DNA of 64,000 nt from Rhynchosporium graminicola (Eukaryota > Ascomycota > Leotiomycetes > Helotiales > Ploettnerulaceae). Of the stretch, positions 39,130-50,570 are shown piece by piece. The first letter of the stretch is position 1. Every line of letters begins with the position of its first letter. The translations under genes were made by a program, and so were the position numbers. The notes beneath the pieces are model-generated. The model saw only the letters and a program-made list of their open reading frames with translations. It was not told the origin of the DNA and made no database searches. The DNA lies in assembly GCA_900074885.1 (NCBI GenBank), contig FJUW01000015.1, positions 725,906-789,905 on the forward strand, written 5' to 3'.

Positions 39130-41296
39130 CTTGACCACTTTGGAACGAACGCGTTCAGTTGAGTTTCGAGCAACCACCACGACGCAGGCAGACAACACCG
39201 CACCAACAGTCAGTCGATCGCGATCCCTGCATCCAGTAGACATCTGACTGGAACCTGAACTCGAACTACCTGCCAGCCAGCCAGCCAGCCAGCAAACAAA
39301 CAAACGAACGAACAAACGACAGTGAAGCAAACAATCAATTGATCCGCCCAGGAGAAGCAATTAAATCAAGGTACGTCGGTCGCGGGCCATATACTATCTC
39401 CATTTGTTTTGTCTTGGATTCGAGTCAAGCAATTCGCGGCACATCACATCACATTACTCCCTCCCCCTCATCTCTAATTTCCATCTCCGGCCATCTCCAT
39501 CTCCAACTCCACCTCCACCTCCACCGAAAATGCACAGAGGATCGCGACATGCAATCGATCTGATCAGATCAGACCAACTCAAATGGATCAAGCATTGCGC
39601 TGCGCACCAACAAGCCTTGTTGTAACGGCCACGAACTCACCCTCCAAAGTTTAGAGTTGGGAGTAAACCCTTCTCGGTCGCGTCTCATCTTTTGAGTATC
39701 GAAACTGGCGATCCTATATGGCTTTCCCCACCACCAAAACCACCAACACCACCACCACCACCACCAAACACTCAGCCACTTCTCCTTACCCAAACCCCCC
39801 TCTATTCCTCCAACACTGATGCCGCTCACGATGGCCTGGGGTTTGATGTCTGTTCTGAAGTTGAATCAGAACGGAATAATACCTTGGGGCCAGGGCTAGG
39901 TGATGAGACTGAGTGAGGGTGCAGAGAATATTTCCATCCGATTGAGGCACAGCAAGCAATACTTGATTTCGTTTCACTTCATGCATGCAAGCTGCAAGAT
40001 GTGCCCAGTGGTACAGACAGGGCGGTGCAGAGTCTTCTATTCGAATGAATGAATGAAAGCATGAATGGATGATTGCTTCTGTTCGACCTTGATAGTATGG
40101 TGTGCCCCTTTTGCTCTTGTCCAATGTCCATATGCGGCGACAGTTACTACTTGCCGATTGTTACACAAGCTTTCCCCTTTTCTCCTCATATCGCTCGCCC
40201 GCACGCACCGGCATGGCGGTCAAGGATTGATGGAGTCGCGACGAGGCATAGCATACCGTAGCTACCTACCTACCACATACAGTACCTAGCAAAGCATACT
40301 TTTATTTTCATCTGATCTTCTACCCCTCCTCCTCCACCTCCTCGTCCTCCCTCCGGCAATTGAAGGCGCTACAATACTCTTTGGATGCGCAGTGCGCAAT
40401 ACACTGCCGGTGCTATGCTGTTTGTGGGCGACAGACATTATTGCAGCCTCAAGACTCAGACTCAGACTCAGACTCGAAATCAGACTCGGAATCAGACTCG
40501 CACAGCCCAGCGGCCCTTGCAGAGCACGCCCTCCGTGTGTTGCCAGTGCCGAGGAAGGAGGAACGAGGAACGAGGAAGTCCGTCCGTTGTCTCATTCCCA
40601 CTCCTCCCGTCTCCCGGCCACTTTCAAGCAATCCAATGCCGGCCAGGTGTTTATTCGATGACCCGGGGAATGGGTTATCATGGGCGGTGCTCTTACCCGA
40701 TCGAACTCGACCTTGCTTGGGCCCGCCCACTGCACACACACCTGACCGACATCTTCCGTACCCTCTGCTTTATCTATAATACCCTGTCTCCACACCCCTG
40801 CTTTAGTCTCATTTCCCACTACCCAGACCGACCAACCAGCCCCCCCATCCCCATCCCATCCATCGTTCCGCCGCCGCCTGCGCTCGATCAATCTATTCTT
40901 CTTTCTGTCATCCCGCACCGCATTCCCGTCGCGCAGCCTCCTTCACCACCACATTTACCAACCAACCATACCAACCTTAACTGATCAATTATTAATTCCA
41001 CCGTTAGTTATTCAGGTGTCCCTATCCAGCTTGAGGTCGTTGAATCGCTCCGAACGCCGCAAATCAATTCATTCCGATCCAGTTCGCCGGCCATTCTCCC
41101 GCAAAGTCGCTCGCTCGACGTTGCAGCCCGAATTACTCTACTCGGGTCTTACCTTCGCGCCAACCTCAATCCAGCTGTTCGCGACCAGGTTTCTGCGACA
41201 AGTAAAGCAAACAACAGCCTCCACTCCCATAACCCAGAACCAGTAAGGTCATCGGCACACAACTCAAAAGAGTCACTCTGTCATACCGTGATCATA
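39130..41296 (+). other. probable long 5' leader of the Mcm1-type gene, with a possible leader intron
   Basis: This stretch reads like transcribed leader: CA-rich and C-rich, with CCAG, AAAC and AACG tandem repeats (39271-39319) and poly-pyrimidine tracts. A consensus donor CAAG|GTACGT is at 39370/39371 and an acceptor TTATTCAG at 41015, with CTGAT-like branch points before it. If both are used, the leader intron is about 1.6 kb. ORFs here (for example 40385-40984) are proline/serine repeats from simple sequence and are not called as genes. Confidence 0.3.
40449..40501. repeat. imperfect hexanucleotide repeat (CAGACT)n
   Basis: Tandem ACTCAG/CAGACT-like units, degenerate towards the right end. 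Confidence 0.7.
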
Positions 41297-42106
41297 ATGG
41301 CCGACATAACCGACCAGCACGACCAAGGTTCGCCCTCCGCCCTCGACGAACATGCCGTAGGAAATGGTAACTCAATTGCCGGCGAGAATCGCGGTGTAAA
41401 GCGCCAACGTCCATCCACTGCCGACGATGACGATGATGATGATGACAAGCCAGGACGCGAGCGCAGAAAGATTGAGATCAAATTCATCACCGACAAGTCG
41501 CGTCGTCACATCACCTTCTCGAAGCGGAAGGCCGGTATCATGAAGAAGGTCAGTCCAAATGCTTCAAATCGCGTCGCAGCGCGCCATTCGCGATCATGAT
41601 GCCATGGACCCTTTACTGATCAATCAAAAACAGGCATACGAATTGTCAGTTCTTACTGGAACCCAAGTCCTCCTTCTCGTCGTCTCCGAAACTGGTCTTG
41701 TCTATACATTCACCACGCCCAAACTCCAGCCACTTGTTACCAAGGCCGAGGGAAAGAACTTGATCCAGGTACGTCAGACGCCTATCAATGACATACATCT
41801 GCTAATCAATATCAGGCTTGCTTGAACGCTCCCGAACCTGCCGGCAATGGAGAGAACGGTGTAGACGATCAGAATACCGTCGACTCCCCCGAGGAGCAAC
41901 CTGCTCAGCATATCCCGGCTGCAAATCGAGGCAGCGCTGGAATGCCACAGACGCAGCAGAACATGCACCCAAGTTACATGCCCCAATCTCTCGAGCATCA
42001 ACAAGCTCTCGCCTACCAGAACTACGTTGCCCAACAACAGAGAGGAGGTGGCTACCAGATGCCCCCACAGGGTGGTATTCCTCAGCAACATTCGCACCAA
42101 ACATAG
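41297..42106 (+). CDS. mcm1: MADS-box (SRF-type) transcription factor, Mcm1 homologue
   Basis: Three exons: 41297-41548, 41634-41768 and 41816-42106, giving 225 residues. The SRF-type MADS domain spans about residues 53-110: GRERRKIEIKFI, DKSRRHITFSKRKAGIMKK, AYELSVLTGTQVLLLVVS and ETGLVYTFTTPKLQPLV. The intron-1 junction falls exactly after the basic recognition helix. Mcm1 binds CC(A/T)6GG boxes as a dimer and recruits cofactors for mating-type, cell-cycle and developmental genes. An acidic run of eight Asp precedes the domain at about residues 43-50. The C-terminus is Gln/Pro rich, as in other filamentous ascomycete Mcm1 proteins. An in-frame GTG codon three codons upstream is ignored in favour of ATG. 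Confidence 0.96.
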
Positions 42107-43361
42107 GGTCGATTCTTGCATCCCAGTACACGGAGGGTCGTCTTTAACTCTGATACCCGACACATAATACAGCGCGCGAGAACGTTCGTGTCTTGCGAGA
42201 CGTGAATATTGGAATTAATGGTCCTGATTGGTGTTTTGGTGTCCTTATTTTCCCCCCGGGTTTTTCCTTTGCTTGGTCTTCGCTCTTTTCCAAAATCGAA
42301 AACACTATACAACGAGCAAATAATGGGTTAATACTACCTACCTCCTTTGGTATCATCATCACTCCTGGAGGGATTTTGGTATTGAATGGATCGGGTATAA
42401 TGGGGATGCTATGATGATGATTATGGGAGATGTCTACATTGGGGTTTGCTGCTCGATAGCACGGAGGAATCTTGCATGGTGGCCGTGATCACATTATTTG
42501 CGTTGCTAGCTTGCCCTGTCTTGGTCTGGGGTTTGGTGGATGGTCATTCATGGTTCCGCTCTCTCGCGCTGTCTCTTGCATTTTCTTTTACTCTCACAAA
42601 CCCACACACTCTGTAAATTAAAGGCCTCTTCTTGGCCCATCCAAATGGCGCGGATCGTGCGGGTGCAATATAACTGGCTGGAATATATTTTGGAGGAGTG
42701 ATCTTCATCGTTCTACTCCTCGTGATAATTCTGACGACCATAAGCAAGTGAAGTTTTTGACCCAGCCTTTGAAGTGTTTCTATATAGCTCTCCCTCTTCC
42801 AACAAAAATGCTATGAATGACGATAGGTATGCTACAACTTCCTCATTGGAGTAAGTATGTACAAGATAGGACATATTAGCGAGTGAGCTATAACGTATTG
42901 GTCATATAGCAAGCCAAGGCAAACACGGGCAGTGACGGGCTGACCGTGCCTTTCATTCATTCAAATCCATGCGTTTCATTGTTCTCGATATTTACTATAC
43001 GTGCTTTCAGCAAACCCCTCTTCTCACTCGTTACTCTGTATTTACAGCTCCTAAACTAATCATATAAGTATAGCCAGCACACTTCATCTCATCTCAACTC
43101 GTCTTGTCCTGTCCCGTGGGAGTCATGTTCAGTTTTAGTGGTTTCTGTCTGCCTTTCAAACGCCCCTTGGTGATTTCGTATACAAAATAGAGTAACATGC
43201 CAACCGATTCATCTCACGTAACTCCCATGATGCTATGCTAGCTTTACTACCAAAACGCCTGGACCGCCCCGAGGAAGTTATCTCTGTCGTGAGTATAGTA
43301 TGGAACTATTCATTCTCCTGCTGCATATTTTCGTCGATGATATCGCAAGACCAAGGGAGCT
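42107..43361. other. intergenic, between convergent genes
   Basis: About 1.25 kb of 3' flanking sequence shared by the Mcm1 and NIPA-like genes. No gene, RNA or striking repeat seen; one TACCTACC motif at 42337-42344. Confidence 0.5.
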
Positions 43362-45001
43362 TCATGATGTGGTTCCGGAAGACCCAGGACCACTGGCCGA
43401 GCTTGGTAGCAAGGGAGATGGCGGTTCGCCACCACCTTCATCCTTCTTCCACCACCTCAGCTTCCAAAACCCCCCCGTAGCATCCTGTGATTTCTGTCTT
43501 CTGCCCGAACCCCTCGGCTCAGGTCTCGCGGTAAAGCCAGGGAAACCAGTCGAGCGTCTCCTCTTCCTCCTCAAGAAAGTATTCGTTCTTGGCAACAGAC
43601 TTGTATTCTCATCCGGCTCCTCAATCGCACCCCGAAGTCTCGCTTCCTGCAGGCCTGTCGATACTCTTCTCGGAAGTCTAGCAGCGGGAGAAGATGGTAG
43701 TTTCGTTGTATCGTCTTCTAATTCGCCCCATATCTCATCTGTTTCCGTCACACGTACAGTCTTGCGAACGTGTCTGGTAGCACCGAGCACGGTGTCGAGT
43801 TTCGTGGTCGGTGTCATGGGTTCATTCCGCAAAAGGGCTTGGTGTTCGGCGCCTATGGCGGCTTCTTCGTCGGCGTTGAAGGAGTCGCATGATTCGTCGT
43901 TGTCGGTATCTTCCACGAAACCCAGACCTGGAGCGAGAGCATTTGGTGGGATTGTGGAGGGAGTTTGCTCGTCGGAGAGACGCCAAGAGAGGGCTAGCAC
44001 GCCGGAGAGCAGGATGACGGTACCAAGAGCTATGAGACAGGCTTGGAGGACGGTGAGACGGTCGGTTTGCTTGAAGTAGATGAGGCCGTCGAGGATGGCT
44101 ACTATGTTGTAGATACAGAAGACGAGGGGGTAGAGGACGCTTGTTGAAACGAGCTTGAGACCCCTGTGCAGAAAGTATAGTTGTGTGAGAGCCAAGGTGA
44201 CTAGACCAAGGAGAATAGCCCATGATTGCCATCTGTTGAACTGGTTGATTCTGTCGACGATCGTGCGGACCAGGAGTTCAACTGCTGATTTCGCCACCAA
44301 CAATGAGTGCGCGGAGAGGATTCCACTGGTTGCTCCGTATGCTAGCCCTCGAAAGAGTCGTATTCGTGGTGTTGACGAGCTTGGTATCCTGGCTAAGAAA
44401 CCTGCTAAAACAATGATTGCCAATACCAAGATAAACTGTAACACCATCCAGATCACGAATGTCTTCCTCTCTAACAGTCGCAACAACTGATCTAAACTAT
44501 GTGCCGGCTCCGGAATCGCCCCGAAGACAGCAATCAACACGGCACCACTTGAAACTAGCATCGTTCCTCCCAAAGACCAGCGAGTAAAAGGCTCCCCTAG
44601 AATCAGCGTTGCGCATATCGAGTTGAAGACCAAGCCAGAAGCTTGTAGCGTCGAGAGAACAGGTAGTGGCAGAGTCGTTATCTGGATCGTGCTCCCGACT
44701 AGATTGGATATGATGAACATGCCCATGCCTAGCTGCCACCGCCGCCGTCTATATGGAGGACGCCGTGCATCGTAGGGATCTTTCTCGTCTTCTAGGAGAT
44801 GGGATTTGCGCTGGAGCGTGAGGCCGAGACTTTGGACGCTGGTAGATATGAGGCCGACGAGAATGCCAATCTGTAGGCCAAAAAGCAGTCAGTCATTTTT
44901 CTTCAGCCGGGCAGGTGTTGGGCTAAAGCAAACATGGAAGCAAGTAGGGAGATACTGACAGCTACGCTTCCTCCTGGCGACAGGTCACCCAGGTTTCCCA
45001 T
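43362..45001 (-). CDS. NIPA/DUF803-family magnesium-transporter-like membrane protein
   Basis: Two exons, 44960-45001 and 43362-44870 (intron 89 nt), giving 516 residues. The first 14 residues precede the intron; the second exon opens IGILVGLISTSVQSLGLTLQ, the start of the NIPA fold. About nine hydrophobic helices fill residues 14-320, including FIISNLVGSTIQITTLPLPV and FNSICATLILGEPFTRWS, both typical of the drug/metabolite-transporter-like NIPA family. The remaining roughly 200 residues are a hydrophilic cytosolic tail with many Arg and Ser residues. Human NIPA proteins transport Mg2+; the fungal role is inferred from family membership. It lies next to the copper genes, so this end of the window is rich in metal-transport functions. 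Confidence 0.85.
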
Positions 45002-45911
45002 CACGATATCGTATCGCAAGGCTTCATTTCACAAGACGGATTGTGTCTGCGGTACAACTTCCTCGGCGTATAATTGAAATTGGTCGGTGAAGAAGCTCTA
45101 ATCTGCGGGATGTTATGCAGACCCAAGTCAACTGCACAGCTCGACTCGTGTTTATGTCGAGTGACCTGCAGCCACTTGGCCCCTGGATCCAGCGTGGAGA
45201 CTCGGCCGCTTCGCTTGGCTGTGGCTGCATTCTAGGATGTGACGTCACTAAGTCAACATAGCGGACAAATTACAGATATGAAGAGAATTTTCGAAAGGCA
45301 TAGGACAATTTCTGGTACCCTGAGTGATCGTCACAAGATTCAAATGATGCAAAAATCGAAATTCCGGATTGGAAATCGAAGATTAGTTAGTCCTCGACGT
45401 CGCAACATCTCTACAAGGTAGTCTGAGTTTTTGACATACAATCCACATCCAAATCTACACGTTATGATTTGGAACTAAACACACTTGATATGGCACTTCG
45501 CAGGGCAGTTCTCTCACTCTTTTCTTATGCTTCATAGATCTTTCGGATAACTATGTGCGTTACCTGTGTTCAACATTGCCAGATGAACCTGAGCAACCTT
45601 AGGGTCGACGAAAAACAATTAAGTGAGTCTAAAGTCTCCTCAAACTCTAAACGCCACTAATAATCAGCTCTTATGTATAGAAAGTTAGTTCTCATCGAGT
45701 AAAGCTTGTTCTTTATAACTTTGATTGAATGCAACTGCCTCGTTTGCCTTCGTTTGCCTCGGAAAGTCAGTCGATCCCAAATGGTTATGATACAAAAAAC
45801 AGAACATCACCTCAACGAGTTCTCATTAAACTGGACACAGCTATCATGATTATAAATCATATTTTCTCTACACACACAGGACTTCCATTCTAGCTCCCCG
45901 AACTCAATTAT
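45002..45911. other. intergenic
   Basis: About 0.9 kb between the NIPA-like start and the 3' end of the Bim1-like gene. No supportable ORF or repeat. Confidence 0.5.
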
Positions 45912-46622
45912 TTACAAAACCATAGCCCAAGCCGCCGTACCAGCAACGACCAAACCACCAATCCAAGCATTCCCAACACTCCCGATACTGACCGCCGACG
46001 ACGTCTTATTCATATTATGACCCTCATGACCCTCATGACCGTCATGATGACCCTCGTGACCCGAAGCTCCCGAGCTCATCGACGCCATAGCCGAGGTCGT
46101 CATATTCGGACTCCCTTTCACACTCGACGCTTTCGTGGTAACCTTCGTAGCATTCTTGCAAACATCCTTGCTGGCCATCATCGCCATCTTACTGAACGTA
46201 ATATCGGCACAGTTGTAGAGTCCACCGTCTGGGTCTCCATTGGTGATAACCTGAATAGTAGCGTTCATCCCCTCCATAATCTTCAGTCCGTCAGGCACAG
46301 TGAAGCCGGTCATACAGAAAGAGCCGAGTCCTTGTTCGGAGAAAGTGGGACGGAGAACGGTGTTGAATGCTGAGCCTGGGGAATTGCCCATGGCGAGGAG
46401 CACTTCGACGTTGGATTCGATGTGTCCCATAGTGAGAGCAATTTGACCGCCGGTCACGGGCCACATGGTTCGTTGGGCGGAGACTGTGTCTTGGCCTCCG
46501 CAGGGGAAGTTAGTGAGCTTGTCTTCGTCAAGACCGCGAGCGGAGGGATAGTCGAGGTTGAAATGAGCGGTTGCGAGGGAGGTCAGAGCCGCCAAGGCAA
46601 ATGTGGTCGAGGTGGTTCTCAT
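45912..46622 (-). CDS. Bim1/X325-type LPMO-like copper-binding GPI protein
   Basis: Single exon, 236 residues. A signal peptide of about 19 residues ends ATA, so the mature protein begins with histidine (HFNLDYPSARG), the first ligand of an LPMO-like copper histidine brace. The X325 hallmarks follow: FPCGG, QRTMWPVTGGQIALTMGH, FCMTGFTVPDG and YNCADITFS, with paired cysteines. Then comes a Ser/Thr/Met linker with a His/Gly-rich stretch (GHEGHHDGHEGHEGHN) and a hydrophobic C-terminus after a small-residue site, as in GPI proteins. X325 proteins lack polysaccharide oxidation activity; Cryptococcus Bim1 helps the Ctr1 permease import copper. A Ctr transporter and a metalloreductase lie directly downstream in this window, supporting the copper role. 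Confidence 0.88.
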   Translation of the reverse strand: MRTTSTTFALAALTSLATAHFNLDYPSARGLDEDKLTNFPCGGQDTVSAQRTMWPVTGGQIALTMGHIESNVEVLLAMGNSPGSAFNTVLRPTFSEQGLGSFCMTGFTVPDGLKIMEGMNATIQVITNGDPDGGLYNCADITFSKMAMMASKDVCKNATKVTTKASSVKGSPNMTTSAMASMSSGASGHEGHHDGHEGHEGHNMNKTSSAVSIGSVGNAWIGGLVVAGTAAWAMVL

Positions 46623-48467
46623 CTTGAAGATATGTTGTCGAAATGTGGGAATAGATTGTTCGGGGACGAGTGTATTATATCAGTAATAGTTATAAGTTAG
46701 ACTGTTATACTTGGAACGATGGAAATGCGAAGAGAGGAAGACTAGCTTGCTGCTGAAAAAGAGAACTGTTACGGGCCGCATGTACATTTAAATACACATC
46801 AGAGGCAAACAATTCCTTCGCGCACCGCACACATTTTGGCTTGAGAGAGCATGTTTCTGCTACAGAAACTAGCTTTCAACATCCGGGGTATAAACCGAAA
46901 CCCGCTCGAGCCCTCAAGTAGTAGTATCCCGCCTGTCGCCTGGGCATTCCTGCGAGTAAGTAGTAGAAGTTAAGCTTTGAGCTGGTCTTCTGTAAATGCA
47001 AAAAGTCCCTCAGCAGGGGTTTTCAAAATTCCAAAAACAAAAAAATCTTTATATTTCAACGGCCCATACCTTCATGAGTGATGAATGGTAGACAAATATT
47101 GAGGCCTCACAGGTCAAGCTCTACTATCGATGTTTTTCAGCCATTTAAGGCCACTAGTTCTACAAGGCAGCTCCCTCACATTTTATACCTCGTGAAATAT
47201 TCCAAACCAAGAAGTACCTTTCGCAAAGTGAGAGAGAACGATGTTTACTCTTTAACTTCGAGAATGCTCGAGAAACATTCTCGAGTTAGCATTATACAAC
47301 TCCTTCTAGCGCACAAGTCAGCGTTTCTGACCCTTGTTTGACTTCAGATTATCCGAACCTTGAGCTTTAATACCAGTAGATTCCTTGAATAATGGTTTAT
47401 GGAGGTGGGTGCCAGGGCTAGAGTATGTCACCGCCTTGGGCAGAAAAGGAGGTAATTGAATGTTTGTTTAGTCGCTGAACATGTTCTGCCCTATGGTGGT
47501 GGCATACTTTGTCCTGACACCTCCATATGAACACCTTCGCAAATCGCAACACTAAGTCGTCTTTTACTTTCCTTCTACTGGTACGTGCTTGGTTTTCCCC
47601 ATTGCCAATCGGGCATTTTAGTATCTCAGGTAGAAAGAAATTGGCAGGTCTGGTAAGTGTCTGAGCGTAAAAGCTTGTAATGTCAGCGAAGATGGGGCTT
47701 GAATTTTGGATGGAAGAGGGTCCGTGAGGAAAGGCATAAGCAAATCGGTGAGGTAGATAATAAGCTTGAGTCAGGTGTTGTTTGAGAATCATCGGGATTA
47801 AGCGAAAGTGGGTTTGGAGTTGAAACAATGTTTCGACCGAAAGAGTACAAGCTTGAGAGTCCCACTCAAGTCATCTGTCTAAAAGGAGAACGGGGGTCTA
47901 GAGCCGCCCCAATTCGGGATTTGGAGTTGCGCATGATTCTGGAAAGCCCAATTGAACTTTCGAGCGTTGGAGCTGAGGGATGCAAGTTAATCTCCATTCT
48001 GCAACAACATGGCTTCAGTGAAGCAACAATCTCAATTTGATTGTGGTATCACATAGGCAACATAGTCCGAGGCGCATTTTGGGAATTATCAAATCCTGTA
48101 GAGGTCTACGTCTTCTGTATGGCCGCGTGGATTGATATGTCAGTATTTTGAAGGTGTTGGTGTGACATCTTACCTCGGGTTGAGGACCAAGAGGGCGAGA
48201 ACCACGAAACTATTATTCGATTGACTTCATCGGCTATGAAGTTCTACCAAGAGTATACTCCATTCAAATGTCAAACGGCAGATTCATAGATGTGATTGTC
48301 TACAGTGTGAAGGAAATGGTAAAATTTGTACAGCTTCTTATTAGGTAACATATGTAGTGTGCAAGATATGCGCCTCTGAAAGTCCTCGAATATATTTAAA
48401 GATCATCAGCAGTGCCCGCTGCGTTTCCCAAACTCCAGGTCATCAAGATCATCAATAGTAGCAGCTT
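46623..48467. other. intergenic (Bim1-like promoter side)
   Basis: About 1.85 kb. ORFs such as 47418-47828 (-) and 47828-48040 (+) lack recognisable features. An inverted repeat at 47254-47287 is the only structural feature. I looked for a canonical yeast Mac1 site (TTTGCTC) and found none. Confidence 0.5.
47254..47287. repeat. short inverted repeat with heat-shock-element-like core
   Basis: Arms AACTTCGAGAATG and CATTCTCGAGTT are complementary apart from one extra T, separated by nine bases. The left part reads TTCGAGAA, a TTCnnGAA pair as used by heat-shock factor. It lies about 630 bp upstream of the Bim1-like start codon. Confidence 0.5.
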
Positions 48468-49121
48468 CTAGTGCTCAGATGAGACGTATCTGCCGAGAGC
48501 GAGACTGCCTATGAAAGTTCCTCCAAGAACCGACAGGAAGTATCCGACATTCATAGTCATGATTGCCAACATACTATGCAATAATTAGCACAAGGTTCTG
48601 CAAAGCAGCCACATAAAAACCTACAGCAGATATCCCACACCAGCAATCACAGTATCCATAACGGCGCGCACAGGGTCTGTCGAGATCCTCCATGGACGTA
48701 CATCCGTGGTCCTCTTTTTCACAACCATCACATCTTCCTCGACCCCATTCTCCGACAACACCATACGCTTGCTATCCGAATCCTGTGATATGCGCTCGGA
48801 TTTTGGCATCTTTCCCGCCACGGTGACGTATCGTCGATTGAACTCAGCATCCAGCCACGCCCTCTCCTTCCACGCTCTTACGGCCAACAGAGAGCGGAAA
48901 ATGATGGCCAGAATGATGAGAAAGATGCAGGTTCCGGAATATGCCCCGGCGGATTGTGGTGCCCAGGCATCCGAGTACAGAGGCGTCTTAGTGCTGCTAA
49001 AGAATGTCATGGACATCATGGACATGGACATCGACATCATCGATGTGTCGGCTGCAGCTGTGGTCCCGCCCATATCCATTCCTGCCATTGCTTCGTCTGC
49101 TCCGTGAGGGTTGGGCGACAT
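48468..49121 (-). CDS. Ctr-family copper transporter
   Basis: Two exons, 48625-49121 and 48468-48573 (intron 51 nt), giving 200 residues. Ctr proteins form trimers that pass Cu(I) through the membrane. The N-terminus is methionine rich (AMAGMDMGG, SMMSMSMSMMSM), giving the extracellular copper-binding Mets motifs. Helix 1 is GTCIFLIILAIIFRSLLAV. A cytosolic loop of about 80 residues follows. Helix 2 carries the MxxxM pore motif as MLAIM, made by the second exon, and helix 3 carries the GxxxG packing motif as GGTFIG. The start was placed at MSPNPHG; the frame stays open further upstream, but that sequence is basic and not Ctr-like. It is divergent from a metalloreductase gene 1.4 kb away. Confidence 0.93.
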
Positions 49122-50570
49122 TTTGAGGGCGAGGGGGAGGAGTGAGAGTTTTATTGGGTTTCGGCGAGAGTGGTGCGAGTGGGTGGTGTGAAGAGGTGTG
49201 TGTATACTCGATATACTACACTCAGAGTCAAGTAGCGTGCGTAGTTCGGATTGAATGAGTGTAGGTGTCCTACCGAAACTGAAGATGAAAAGAAGAAGTG
49301 TTGTAGTGTAATCTTGGCCGCGGATGATAGAAGCCAGGAGCGCGGGAGGGCAAGTATATATGGGGGCAACTAATTTCTCTAGGTATAAAGTATGAATCCG
49401 GAGGTGACGGGATGGTGATGAGAGTTTATGAGTGAGATTACAGTATGGGATATGGGATATGGGATATGGGATCTGGGATACGGGATACGGGATAGCGAAG
49501 TATAAAAGAGAAGTGGAGTCGAAGCCTTTGTCCTTCCTTGTCCCGTCCCTGTCCCTATCTTTTCCTCGCGAGGTCCCTCTCGTTACGATTGGACTCACAT
49601 GTCGTGCGTGTCTGGGCCCTGGGGCAGCCTTGCCTATAGGAAGCTTCCTTTCTTCGTCGCATGAGAGCGAGCGTGAACTTCGATGTCGGCGTCGGGTCTT
49701 GAGAGAGTTTGAGCGGGTTGTAGCGCATAAATGCCTGTTTGGGTAAAGTGCCGCGGCTGCTTTAGTCCTCATGAGCTCCCCATCACGTGTTTTACTGTTT
49801 ACTTTCTCTCCCTGTTTGTTCTCGTTTCGCTGTTTCTCCCTCGACAGTCTTGCGACCTTTCGTCGAAAGAAATCTGCGAATAATGCTGCCGACTTCGAAA
49901 GCCACCGCAGACCTTTATCCCATCCCACCTCATGCTATGTTTGTCTCCTAGTTTTGATCCTGGCTAAGAACAATGCAGCTTTAACCAAGGTTTACCCCCC
50001 AAACAACCGCTCCCGCTGGATCCCTATTTCGGGAACTCGCATCTTGTTCAAATACCATGCGAAGAACGGGCTTAGCGTGAGGTTGACCTTCTCTTGACAA
50101 GAACACACCAGGGATCTGCATCCCATTTCTTTTCATGCTCAGATGTCTGCCCAAGCTGTGGTGGTAAATGAAGAATGTCTGAAACAGCTATCAATTTCAA
50201 GAGTTCACTCTGCAAGTCAATGCGGGAATCTCACCCACTCGAGCAACTGCACACGTCCTCTCTGCGTGTTTTCCCTCTCCTTCTTCTGGCTTTCCTATCC
50301 CCGGACCAGGTACACTTGGCAGGCAATGTGTGAGGTTGAGTTGGAGCCAAGTTGAATGATAACCTTGACTCGTCGCCCAGAGATACTCTTTCTCTATTCT
50401 ACGTTCATCCATATTATTTTTGCATACTGCTCGATATTGATGCTCATTATTATACACACGCCTGGTGCGCTGGAGATTGTGTTTTCGTGATTTCTCTGTC
50501 CTAATTCTTAATCCAAGGTGGGGTGTTTCGATTGTTGTCTCGCCTCTTCCTGCCTCGCGATACCATCAAG
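49122..50570. promoter_or_regulatory. divergent promoter region between Ctr transporter and metalloreductase
   Basis: About 1.45 kb probably holding both promoters. A TATAAAAG box lies at 49501-49508 and a heptamer repeat at 49444-49492. Near the reductase start, CTGCTCG and ATGCTCA (about 50427-50446) faintly resemble half sites of yeast Mac1; no full consensus is present. The open frame reaching into this region from the Ctr gene is treated as noise. Confidence 0.4.
49444..49492. repeat. heptanucleotide repeat (TATGGGA)n
   Basis: Seven tandem seven-base units: four TATGGGA, one TCTGGGA and two TACGGGA. Confidence 0.85.

Noticed and set aside
40385..40984. 199-codon ORF upstream of the Mcm1-type gene
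   Set aside because: It is a translation of CAGACT repeats and C-rich tracts with overlapping ORFs in other frames; no protein-like features.
49122..49928. Upstream in-frame extension of the Ctr transporter ORF to about 435 codons
   Set aside because: The added sequence is basic, low-complexity and unlike any Ctr N-terminus; a Mets-rich start at 49121 fits the family.
50427..50446. Mac1-like copper-response sites before the reductase
   Set aside because: Only partial matches (CTGCTCG, ATGCTCA); the full TTTGCTC consensus is absent, so not called as a site.
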